A DNA stretch of 64,000 nt, from NCBI GenBank assembly GCA_046350295.1, contig JAXMAR010000008.1, positions 124,001 to 188,000 of the forward strand. Reading direction: 5' to 3'. Below, piece after piece: positions 24,875-31,839 of this stretch. The DNA is from JAXMAR01 sp046350295. Lineage in GTDB: Bacteria; Planctomycetota; Planctomycetia; Gemmatales; Gemmataceae. The translations under genes were made by a program, and so were the position numbers. Within the stretch, counting starts at the first letter, position 1. Every line of letters begins with the position of its first letter. The notes beneath the pieces are model-generated. The model was not told where the DNA came from. It saw only the letters and a program-made list of their open reading frames with translations, and did not search any database.

Positions 24875-26107
24875 CTGGCGACACAATGTCCCACGCCGAA
24901 AAACCGCCGCCACGCTGCCGGGGAAGGTCATCCCCTCGAACGGGATCCAGCCGCATTTCGTCTTCAGGTCTTCGCGGCGCACGGTCGTCGGCCGCTTCAG
25001 GTCCAGGACGGTGAGCGAGCCGACATAGCCCGGAAGCAGTCTGCCGTGTCGCTCCTTCTGGTATGGATTGACGAAGCTCCCCGGATTCGCCGAGCAGATG
25101 GCGGCGACGCGCTCGGGCGTGAAGCCTTGCTCGACGATGAGCCAGGTCGCGAACGGGCCGAAAGTGTCGAGGTGCGGCTGTCCGGAGATCCCCTTCTGCT
25201 TCTCTGCGATCGTGTGGGGCGCGTGATCGGTGGCGAGGTAGTCGCACGTGCCGTCGCGCAGCGCTTCGAGCATGGCTTCGCGGTCCCCTCGCGAGCGCAG
25301 CGGCGGGTTCATCTGCATCCAGGGACGGTTGGCGTCCGTCAGCATCGCGGTGTCGAAGAAGACATGGTGCGGCGTCACCTCCGCGGTCACCGGCAAGCCC
25401 TTCGCCTTGGCGGCGCGGATGAGCGGCAGTCCTTCGCCCACCGAGTAATGGCATAGCTTCCCGGTGAGGCCGTATTTCTCGACCAGCGCCAGGGCGAAAC
25501 GGGTCGCGCTCAGCTCGCACTCGGGCGGTCGGCGCGTCTCGTGCGTGAGCGCCCCCTTGTGCTTTTCGAGCAGGATCGGGTCCTCGCAATGGAAGCTGAC
25601 GTTGCGGCCGCGATAATGGGCGAGCGTGCGATCGAGATCCTCCAGCGACGAGAAGAACAGCTGGCCGACGCTCGGGCCCATGTACGCCTTGTAGGGGACG
25701 TTGCGCCGGAGCGGGCGGGTATCGGGCCCGATGCCGCCGTAGAGGGTGAAGGTGACCGGCAGATGTTGGCCGATCAGGAGATGTTCTTTGCGCTCGTAGG
25801 ACGCGTCGTCGACGGGAGCGTCGTGATTGTTGGGCATGTCGGCGACGTGGACAACGCCGCCGTGCAGCGCGGCGGCGGCGGCGGTCGCGAACGTCTCCTT
25901 GTAGTTCTCCGTGCCGGTGGCGTCCTCGCGGGCGTGGATATGCACGTCCCCCATGCCGGCGAACACGAGGCAGGACTCGCCGAGAACGTGGTCGGCCGGA
26001 CCCAGCCTCGATCCGACCGCCTGGATGACGCCGTTTTCGATGACGACCTGGCCATGGCGGACGCCGTCTATATCCGCCAGCCGGCCTTCGACGATGACTC
26101 GGTTCAT
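24869..26107 (-). CDS. pyrC: Dihydroorotase (class I amidohydrolase)
   Basis: 412 residues, an amidohydrolase-fold enzyme closing carbamoyl-aspartate to dihydroorotate in pyrimidine synthesis. The metal-binding HxH is H56-x-H58 (GMGDVHIHARED). Further metal or substrate residues lie in MPNN, VSFHCEDP, TAEVTPHH and ATDHAPH, in the family order. An N-terminal composite beta domain (VIVEGRLADIDGV) is present. The related D-hydantoinase/allantoinase enzymes share the fold, but MNPPLR and TDHAPH favour dihydroorotase. No other pyrimidine gene is adjacent; the methyltransferase gene upstream on the same strand ends 10 nt before its start. Confidence 0.88.
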   Translation of the reverse strand: MNRVIVEGRLADIDGVRHGQVVIENGVIQAVGSRLGPADHVLGESCLVFAGMGDVHIHAREDATGTENYKETFATAAAAALHGGVVHVADMPNNHDAPVDDASYERKEHLLIGQHLPVTFTLYGGIGPDTRPLRRNVPYKAYMGPSVGQLFFSSLEDLDRTLAHYRGRNVSFHCEDPILLEKHKGALTHETRRPPECELSATRFALALVEKYGLTGKLCHYSVGEGLPLIRAAKAKGLPVTAEVTPHHVFFDTAMLTDANRPWMQMNPPLRSRGDREAMLEALRDGTCDYLATDHAPHTIAEKQKGISGQPHLDTFGPFATWLIVEQGFTPERVAAICSANPGSFVNPYQKERHGRLLPGYVGSLTVLDLKRPTTVRREDLKTKCGWIPFEGMTFPGSVAAVFRRGTLCRQL

Positions 26108-26116
26108 GGTGGGATT

Positions 26117-26878
26117 CTATCCCTGACCCCCGCTCGAGGCAGACGCACGCCGAAAGACGACCTGGCCGGTCGGGTCGCCGAACCAGCTGCGGTAACGGCC
26201 CAGCGCGACGAAGCCGGCGGCCTGCATCACGGCGGTCAGCTCCTTCTGACCGAGCGTCGGGCCGACATCCAGCATGGCGGCGCCGTCGTCATGAAGCGTG
26301 CGTTTCAATTCGTCGATGAGCGGCCCGATGGTTGGCCCGGTGAGGTGATGGCCGACAACGCCGCTGGCGTTGACCACGTCCACGGCGCGATCCGGCAGCA
26401 ATTCGCCCGCGATGTCGCGGAACGGCTCCGTCACTCCCTGGGCGCGAAAGTCGACCTGCGCCGGCGCCCCGTCACGCCGGCGATAGGCGCGGCGGCGGGC
26501 GAAGGCGAGGAGCGGCTCGGCGATCTCGTAGCCGGTGACATGGGAGCCGGGCGGGGCATAGAAGGCGAGGACGGCGGCGGAGCCGCCGGCGCCGCAGCCG
26601 AGGTCCAAAATGCGGAGCGGGCGGTCGGGGACATGGCCAGAGAGGGCGCGCGGGATGGTGCGCCAGTTGGCCCAGTCCTGGCGGGCATTGATCGCTTCGT
26701 AGTCGGCCTCGCTCATGGCGGCATAGGCGGCGGCGACCTGGGCCGGGTCGGTGTCGCGGAAATGAACGCCGGCGCGGGCAAGCCGCCGCTCGGCCCGCCA
26801 TTGTCGCCAGAGTACGCCGAGCGCGGCGCCCTTGCCGAAGCGGCGGATATCGCGGCGCGAGATGATGAGAGGGGACAT
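26117..26878 (-). CDS. Class I SAM-dependent methyltransferase
   Basis: 253 residues from the ATG at 26878. Motif I is LRILDLGCGAGGSAAVLAFY, followed by GYEIAEPLLAFARRRA (motif II) and VDVVNASGVVGHHL (motif III-IV region). A basic N-terminus (ISRRDIRRFGKGAALGVLWRQWRAE) precedes the fold. The substrate is unknown. The dihydroorotase gene begins 9 nt after its stop on the same strand, so they are probably co-transcribed. Confidence 0.8.
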   Translation of the reverse strand: MSPLIISRRDIRRFGKGAALGVLWRQWRAERRLARAGVHFRDTDPAQVAAAYAAMSEADYEAINARQDWANWRTIPRALSGHVPDRPLRILDLGCGAGGSAAVLAFYAPPGSHVTGYEIAEPLLAFARRRAYRRRDGAPAQVDFRAQGVTEPFRDIAGELLPDRAVDVVNASGVVGHHLTGPTIGPLIDELKRTLHDDGAAMLDVGPTLGQKELTAVMQAAGFVALGRYRSWFGDPTGQVVFRRASASSGGQG

Positions 26879-26893
26879 GGAAAAGGAAACAGT

Positions 26894-26996
26894 CTCTCGC
26901 AAAGACGCAAAGGTCGCAAAGGAGCACAAGAGACGACCGCCCGGTCATCCTGGTGTCCGCTCCTGAACTCTTTGCATCCTTGCGCCTTTGCGAGAG
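26894..26996. repeat. Imperfect long intergenic inverted repeat
   Basis: Arm 26894-26922 begins CTCTCGCAAAGACGCAAAGG; arm 26970-26996 is its near-complement (it ends CGCCTTTGCGAGAG). The arms share the CTCTCGCAAAG core, with a few mismatches, around a 47-nt loop. It lies between the SGNH hydrolase stop (27024, minus) and the methyltransferase start (26878, minus). It is one of several species-type intergenic palindromes in this window. Confidence 0.7.
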
Positions 26997-27023
26997 AACC
27001 TTTCTGCCGCGAAGCGTGGCGGA

Positions 27024-28298
27024 TCACTTCTCAGACTTCGCCAGGCGGATGCTGACCACATAGGCGCGCGGCGTCAGGGCCGCTCGCACCGCCTCGTCCT
27101 TGGCAGGCATTTCCTTCATGCGCTCGTCGTAGAGCTCCTTGCGCCTGGCTTCCAGGTCCTTGCCGGTCGCGCCCTTGAAGTCGGGACTCTTGGAGCCGGC
27201 GAGGAGGACACCGCGAAAGATCTTGTCGTGGAAGTAGCGGTTCTTGTCTTCGACCGCTTTGCGCACCCCCTTCACCTGATCGGCGATGGGGCCGGCCTTG
27301 AGCGCGCCTTCGGCGAGGTTGACCCCCTTGGCGAGGTCCCCGGATGGGTACGTGCCGATGACCTTGCCGTCGAGCGCCACGTCGTACTTGCCGCTCTTGA
27401 GGCCGGTGACCTTGAGATCGAGCTGGTTCATGTCGGTGAGGACGGGGCTGAACTTCAGGATGCCCTTGGCCTCCTCGGGGAAGAAGGGGAGCGCGGCGTC
27501 AAGCCGGGTGAACTCGACCCCCTCCGCCGACGCCTTGACGGCGGTGATGACGCAGTTCGTGGCGTCCACGGCCTTGCCATCGGCGATGACGGCGCTGGAG
27601 ACGAGGGTGGGGAACCCCAGGCCTTTGAGAATCGACGCGGCCATGACGACCTGGCCGGGCGGTCCGGGATGTACCGCGTCGCCGGCGGTGATGCGGCCTT
27701 TTTCGCCGTTGTCGCGCGCCTTCTTGATGACGGCCCAGTATGGGTGGAACTGGTCGACGAAGAGGCCGCCGTTCTTGTCCGCGGTCGTCTTGACGCCCTC
27801 GGAGAACTTCTCGAGCGTGTTGTTGTATAGTTCGCCCTTGGCTCCGGGATTGTGCTCGACGGGCTGCGGCGTGATCCAGGCGACGCGAACCTTCGCGGCC
27901 CTGGCCTGGTCGGCAATGCCCTGCAGGCCCTTCATGTAGACGGCGAACGCTTTTTCATCGAAGGCGCCGAGGTTGTAGCGGCCGTCGTTCATGCCGAAGT
28001 CGACGGTGAGCGCGGTGGCGTCGTGGGCGAGGACGTCGCGCTTGAAGCGGCCGTTCCCGCCGCCGGAGGTATCGCCGCCGATGCCGACGTTGCGGAGGGT
28101 TAGCTTCCATGTCGGAAAACGGGTGACGGTCCACATTTCCAGGTAATTGCTGTAGAGGTGCTGCTCAGTGATGCTGTCTCCCATGACGACGACGCGGTCG
28201 CCGTTCTTGAAGAAGAAGTCCTTCTTGTCGCCGGCAGGGGCGGCGACGCCCCAGAGACAGAACAGCGACAGACCGAGCAGCCAGGCAAGCTTGCGCAT
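27024..28298 (-). CDS. SGNH/GDSL-family hydrolase, exported
   Basis: 424 residues from the ATG at 28298, preceded by GGAGG. Signal peptide: MRKLAWLLGLSLFCLWGVAAPAG. SGNH motifs: block I VVVMGDSITE (nucleophile Ser), block II glycine in NVGIGGDTSGG, block III asparagine in DFGMNDGRYN, block V DAVHPGPPG with the Asp and His. The C-terminal 150 residues form an extra domain with beta and helical parts common in planctomycete SGNH proteins. It is probably a secreted esterase or deacetylase acting on polysaccharide. The peroxiredoxin gene lies upstream on the same strand (92 nt). Confidence 0.87.
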   Translation of the reverse strand: MRKLAWLLGLSLFCLWGVAAPAGDKKDFFFKNGDRVVVMGDSITEQHLYSNYLEMWTVTRFPTWKLTLRNVGIGGDTSGGGNGRFKRDVLAHDATALTVDFGMNDGRYNLGAFDEKAFAVYMKGLQGIADQARAAKVRVAWITPQPVEHNPGAKGELYNNTLEKFSEGVKTTADKNGGLFVDQFHPYWAVIKKARDNGEKGRITAGDAVHPGPPGQVVMAASILKGLGFPTLVSSAVIADGKAVDATNCVITAVKASAEGVEFTRLDAALPFFPEEAKGILKFSPVLTDMNQLDLKVTGLKSGKYDVALDGKVIGTYPSGDLAKGVNLAEGALKAGPIADQVKGVRKAVEDKNRYFHDKIFRGVLLAGSKSPDFKGATGKDLEARRKELYDERMKEMPAKDEAVRAALTPRAYVVSIRLAKSEK

Positions 28299-28389
28299 GA
28301 TGCGTTGGACCTCCGTTTGTGAAAACATTCGCCCCGGTTCCGAACCGGGGCGATGCGACACATTGTGTTTACTGGATGCCAGCTCTGAT

Positions 28390-28980
28390 TCACTTCTTCG
28401 ACAGCTTCTCTTCGACATAAGTCAGCACCGTCTGCGGATGTCCCCCAGCGTCCTTCACCGGGGCGAAGACCTTGGCGATCTTCCCATCCTTGTCGATGAC
28501 GAAGGTGGCCCGCTGCGCGAACTTCGCGCCGGGGGCGATCACGCCGTAAGCCTTCGCGGCCGTTTGCTCCGGGTCCGCGAAGAGCGGGAAGGTCAGCTTC
28601 TCCTTGTCGGTGAACTTCACCTGCTGCGAGAGCGGGTCGGTGCTGATGCCGATCAAAACCGTGTCATGCCGAGCAAACTGCTCGAGGCGGTCGCGAAACG
28701 CGCACGCTTCCGCCGTTCAGCCACCGGTCAGCGCTTTGGGGAAGAACCAGAGCACCACGTTCTTCTTCCCCTTGAAGTCACTCAAGCGCAGCGTCTTGGC
28801 GTCCTTCTTGTCCGGAAAGACACTGCCGATCTGCGTCGCCGGCAGGTCGATGTCCGGCGCCTTGTCCCCTTCCTTCACTTTCGTTCCTCCCGCCCAGGCT
28901 GGCGCCGTCAGGATGGCCCCGGCCAGAAGGCCCAGCCCGATCCCGGCCCGCCACGGGGCTCGATTCCACGTGCGATTCAT
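28390..28980 (-). CDS. Exported PrxQ/BCP-type peroxiredoxin with in-frame UGA at the peroxidatic position (candidate selenoprotein)
   Basis: Read through one TGA (28719-28717), the gene gives 196 residues from the ATG at 28980, which has GGGAGGGC upstream. Residues 1-30 are a signal peptide (cleavage near AWA-GG). The thioredoxin-fold Prx starts at KVKEGDKAPDIDLPA. The active-site loop reads WFFPKALTGG-U88-TAEAC93AFRD; in PrxQ/BCP proteins the same place is Gly-Cys-Thr-x-x-x-Cys. So UGA stands exactly at the peroxidatic Cys, and C93 matches the PrxQ resolving Cys five residues later. Both halves are normal and in the same frame, including GISTDPLSQQVKF and ATFVIDKDGKI. A GC-rich hairpin follows the UGA directly. 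Known selenoprotein peroxiredoxins make Sec the best reading; a point error or pseudogene is the alternative. Confidence 0.8.
28686..28719 (-). promoter_or_regulatory. Candidate bacterial SECIS hairpin after the peroxiredoxin UGA
   Basis: On the minus strand the UGA (28719-28717) is followed two bases later by GGCGG (28714-28710), pairing with CCGCC (28690-28686). An upper stem UGCG (28704-28701) pairs with CGCG (28695-28692), including one U-G pair. The apical loop is CGUUU (28700-28696), starting 16 nt after the UGA with G as its second base. Bacterial SECIS elements have this layout: a hairpin inside the coding region just 3' of UGA, with a small apical loop and a G among its first two bases. 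The lower and upper stems are joined by an asymmetric internal loop. Alternative pairings exist. Confidence 0.5.
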
Positions 28981-29103
28981 GAAAGCCCTCCCTTTTGGAT
29001 GCAAAACCCGTCACTACTTTATTCTCCCCGCCCCATCTCCGCAAGGAAGCCGCCGCTTTCTCCCGCTATCATAAAGGGACACCGTTTCTCTGAGGAAAAG
29101 AAC

Positions 29104-29703
29104 ATGCTCGGCGTCACGCTCAACGTCCCCTCCTTCTTCAAACGCGTTGGGGAGGAACTCCTCCGCGTCGATCCCCATCAGGTCGAAACCCTCGCCGACG
29201 AGATCTTCCGCTGCTACCAGCACGGTCGGACCGTCTTCATCATCGGCAACGGCGGCTCGGGCTCCAACGCCTCCCATTTCTGCGAGGACCTCGGCAAGGG
29301 GACGCTGCAGCGCGAGGACTTCGACAACGACGCCAAGAAGCGGCTCCGCGTCATCAGCCTCACCGACAACACCCCCTACATCCTGGCCTGGGGCAACGAC
29401 GAGGGCTTCGACCGCGTCTTCTCCGAACAACTCAAGAACCTGGCGAATCCCGGCGACCTCCTCATCGCCATCAGCGGCTCCGGCAACAGCCCCAACATCC
29501 TCCGCGCCGTCGACTGGGCCAACCGCAAGGACCTGACCACCATCGGCTGCACCGGCTTCTCAGGCGGCAAGCTCAAAACCTTGGCGAAGCACAACCTGCA
29601 CGTGCCGCTCGACGACATGGGCATCGTCGAATCGATCCACTTGACGGCGTTCCACTGGGTCGTTGATAATCTGCACAAGCGGATCGGCATGGGGATTGTC
29701 TAG
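29104..29703 (+). CDS. SIS-domain isomerase, GmhA/phosphoheptose isomerase-like
   Basis: 199 residues from the ATG at 29104. A single SIS domain: FIIGNGGSGSNASHFCEDLGKG (phosphosugar-binding loop), ISLTDNTPYILAWGNDEGFDRVF, LIAISGSGNSPNILRAV, and the C-terminal VESIHLTAFHWVVDNL. GmhA converts sedoheptulose 7-phosphate to glycero-manno-heptose 7-phosphate for LPS or S-layer heptose, and this length fits the family. The GNGGSGSNASH loop differs slightly from the classic GNGGSAADAQH, so a related phosphosugar isomerase is possible. It is divergent from the peroxiredoxin gene. Confidence 0.8.
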   Translation: MLGVTLNVPSFFKRVGEELLRVDPHQVETLADEIFRCYQHGRTVFIIGNGGSGSNASHFCEDLGKGTLQREDFDNDAKKRLRVISLTDNTPYILAWGNDEGFDRVFSEQLKNLANPGDLLIAISGSGNSPNILRAVDWANRKDLTTIGCTGFSGGKLKTLAKHNLHVPLDDMGIVESIHLTAFHWVVDNLHKRIGMGIV

Positions 29704-29757
29704 CCGCGAACCGCGCAACCGGGAATAGGATGGTGAACCCCGAAGCAGCGAGAAACG

Positions 29758-30000
29758 ATGCCGAAGCACCCCAACAAGCACATTCGCCAGGCGTTGAAGT
29801 ATGCTGAGAAACAGGGCTGGACGATCAAGAAGTCGGGGCCGCGTGCTCACGCTTGGGGTGTGATCTATTGCTCGTTCGGCCATCCTGATTGCTGGATTGC
29901 CGTCTATTCGACGCCGAAGAACCCGGAGAACCATGCCAAGTACATCGTCAAGACCGTTGATCGATGTCCAGGTGAAGACAGGGGAGACAGGGATGAGTGA
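29758..30000 (+). CDS. Small HicA-like protein, first gene of a toxin-antitoxin-like pair
   Basis: 80 residues. The pattern HPNKHIRQALKYAEKQGWTIKKSG...HAWG...STPKNPENHAKYIVKTVDRCP resembles HicA-related small proteins: a dsRBD-like alpha-beta fold, a GWxxxKxGxxxHxW core with one central histidine, and a conserved basic C-terminal part. The family is frequent in planctomycetes and cyanobacteria. The stop (29998-30000) overlaps the start of the next small gene by 8 nt, the coupling typical of two-gene toxin-antitoxin modules. Activity as an mRNA interferase is inferred from the resemblance and not shown. Confidence 0.65.
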   Translation: MPKHPNKHIRQALKYAEKQGWTIKKSGPRAHAWGVIYCSFGHPDCWIAVYSTPKNPENHAKYIVKTVDRCPGEDRGDRDE

Positions 30001-30250
30001 TTATCGTTTTGCCGTCATCATTCCGACCGATCGCCTCAGTCATGACCAGATTCTCGACGCAGCCGACGCTCTCGGCGCTGCGGGTTGCACGGACGCCCTG
30101 ATTCGCGGTCACTCTGAAGGAATGGAACTCTTGTTCGAACGTTCCGCGAACTCGCTTCAAGAGGCGATCGCGTCCGCGATTGCCAACATTGAATCGTGCG
30201 GCTATCGCGTGCTTCGCGTGCAAATGGAGCGCGAGGCGATTTCGATCTGA
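29993..30250 (+). CDS. Small acidic partner of the HicA-like gene
   Basis: 85 residues from the ATG at 29993, inside the end of the preceding gene and with AGGGGAGACAGG just upstream. The sequence (FAVIIPTDRLSHDQILDAADALGAAGCTDALIRGHSEGMELLFER) has a HicB-like/ferredoxin-like fold pattern and ends at VLRVQMEREAISI. Longer homologues that I recall continue into an HTH DNA-binding segment after a 'RVEPDDLV' stretch; this one stops before it. It is probably the antitoxin or regulatory partner. Function is inferred from position. Confidence 0.6.
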   Translation: MSDYRFAVIIPTDRLSHDQILDAADALGAAGCTDALIRGHSEGMELLFERSANSLQEAIASAIANIESCGYRVLRVQMEREAISI

Positions 30251-30265
30251 GAATGCGAGGCTGTC

Positions 30266-30952
30266 ATGCGCCCCGTCGTCTTCCTTCTCCTATTGGCGCC
30301 TTCCCTCAGCGCCGGCGAAAAGCCTGCGACCATCCGCGGCGCCGTTCGCTTTGTCGGCGACGTGCCGCCCGACCGGAAGATCCTGACGACCGACGGCGCC
30401 ACGATCCTGCACAACGATCTCGTCGTCGATGCGAAGGCGAAGGGGCTGCGTTACGTCGCCGTCTACCTGGAAAAGGCGCCGGCGCACAAGGTCGCGGCGA
30501 AGAAAGCAATGGTCCTGTGCGATCAGCGCGACATGCTGTTCCATCCCCGGATCGTCGCCGTCCAGGAAGGGCAGACGGTGCGCTTCGAGAACAACGATTT
30601 GTGCAACCACTGCGTGCGCGGCAGCGCGCTGGAGACGGCGAATACGTTCAATGCCGTCACGCCGCCGGGTCAGCCCTTCGATTTCCGCTTCAAGGCGCAC
30701 AAGCACCCCACGGTCATCGACTGCCCGATCCACGCCTGGATGAAGGCGTACGTGTTCACGTTCGACCATCCGTTCTTCGCGGTCACGGATGAGAAGGGCG
30801 CCTACGCCATCAAGGACGTCCCGCCGGGCAAGCACACGCTCGTCTTCCGGCACATGGATACGGGCACGATGGAAAGACGCCCGCTCGACGTGCGGGCGGG
30901 GTCCGTCCACGAAGAGAGCGTCGAGTGGCGCAAGACGGGAACGGCCAAATAG
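30266..30952 (+). CDS. Exported cupredoxin-like protein with carboxypeptidase-regulatory-like domain
   Basis: 228 residues with a signal peptide (PVVFLLLLAPSLSAG). The middle part is plastocyanin-like: QRDMLFHPRIVAVQEGQTVRFENNDLCNHCVRG, then HPTVIDCPIHAWMKAYVFTFDHPFFAVT with a Cys-x2-His possibly completing a copper site. The C-terminal 50 residues (DEKGAYAIKDVPPGKHTLVFRHMDTG) form a carboxypeptidase-regulatory-like/CNA-B beta sandwich. It is likely periplasmic, with a structural or electron-transfer role. It starts 15 nt after the small-gene pair, is convergent with the PDZ gene and ends 6 nt from it. Confidence 0.78.
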   Translation: MRPVVFLLLLAPSLSAGEKPATIRGAVRFVGDVPPDRKILTTDGATILHNDLVVDAKAKGLRYVAVYLEKAPAHKVAAKKAMVLCDQRDMLFHPRIVAVQEGQTVRFENNDLCNHCVRGSALETANTFNAVTPPGQPFDFRFKAHKHPTVIDCPIHAWMKAYVFTFDHPFFAVTDEKGAYAIKDVPPGKHTLVFRHMDTGTMERRPLDVRAGSVHEESVEWRKTGTAK

Positions 30953-30958
30953 GGCGTC

Positions 30959-31702
30959 TCAAGCGTCGTCCTTCTTCGTGGGACCCGCCTTCTTCGGATT
31001 GTCCCCTTTCTTGGGCGTTTCCGTTGTCGGCGCCTCGGCGGCGGGCAGGGTCAGGCCGTCGATCGTTTGCTCCTTGCCGCGCCGCAGCACCTTGAGCGTC
31101 ACGGCGGCGCCCGGTTTCATCTCCCCGGCGGTCTTGCGGAACGCGGCCAGGTCCGATGGCATTTCCTTGCCGTCCCAGGCCAGCACGATGTCGTGCGCCT
31201 TGAGGCCCGCTTTCTCTGCCGGGCTGCCCGCCGTCACGCGCTCGATCATCATGCCGCGGGTTTTTGGCAGTCCCAGCTGGTCGGCGATGGCGTCGGAGAC
31301 CCTCGTCAGATGAAGGCCGAGCTTTTCGTCAATGGGCCGGACCACGTGGACCCGCGGTCCAGGCAGGCCCAGCATGCGCACGCGCATGATCTCGAAGCGG
31401 ACGGCGCGGATATGGCGTAGTTCCTTGTCGGCGGCCTCGAAAGCCTCCTTGGCGGTCTTGGACTTGGCCGGGTCGCGATCGCGCAGCGTCTTGAGCCATT
31501 GATCGCGTGCCTTGGCGGCGACCTCGGCGGCCGCCTTCTCCTTGGCGTCGTATTCCTTCGCCAGGCCATCGCGTAGTTTCTGAAGGGCTTCCTCGGCCTC
31601 GCGCAGTTTTTTCAACTCCGGGAACTCCTCGCCGCGCGGGGCCTGCGCTCCCGCGAAGGAAAGGGCGCCGAGACAAACGAGACAGCAAGCAAGGTATCGC
31701 AT
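30959..31702 (-). CDS. Exported PDZ-domain protein
   Basis: 247 residues from the ATG at 31702, chosen because the signal peptide MRYLACCLVCLGALSFAGA begins there. A long Lys/Glu/Ala-rich helical region (ELKKLREAEEALQKLRDGLAKEYDAKEKAAAEVAAKARDQ, split here for brevity) suggests a coiled coil. A PDZ domain spans about 130-215 (KTRGMMIERVTAGSPAEKAGLKAHDIVL...VTLKVLRRGKE). The end is Lys/Thr/Pro-rich. No protease domain is attached. It is probably a periplasmic scaffold. It is divergent from the frameshifted sigma factor gene. Confidence 0.8.
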   Translation of the reverse strand: MRYLACCLVCLGALSFAGAQAPRGEEFPELKKLREAEEALQKLRDGLAKEYDAKEKAAAEVAAKARDQWLKTLRDRDPAKSKTAKEAFEAADKELRHIRAVRFEIMRVRMLGLPGPRVHVVRPIDEKLGLHLTRVSDAIADQLGLPKTRGMMIERVTAGSPAEKAGLKAHDIVLAWDGKEMPSDLAAFRKTAGEMKPGAAVTLKVLRRGKEQTIDGLTLPAAEAPTTETPKKGDNPKKAGPTKKDDA

Positions 31703-31839
31703 GGCGTCGCTCCACAAGGTCGTTTTCCTCTATTGTGCCGCGGCGCGCGGCCCCGGCACAGAAAAAGCCGCCTGGCCCGAAGAAATTCTTGTGCCGCGCC
31801 GGATTCCGGCGACACTAAGAGGACGAGGAGACAATCAGC

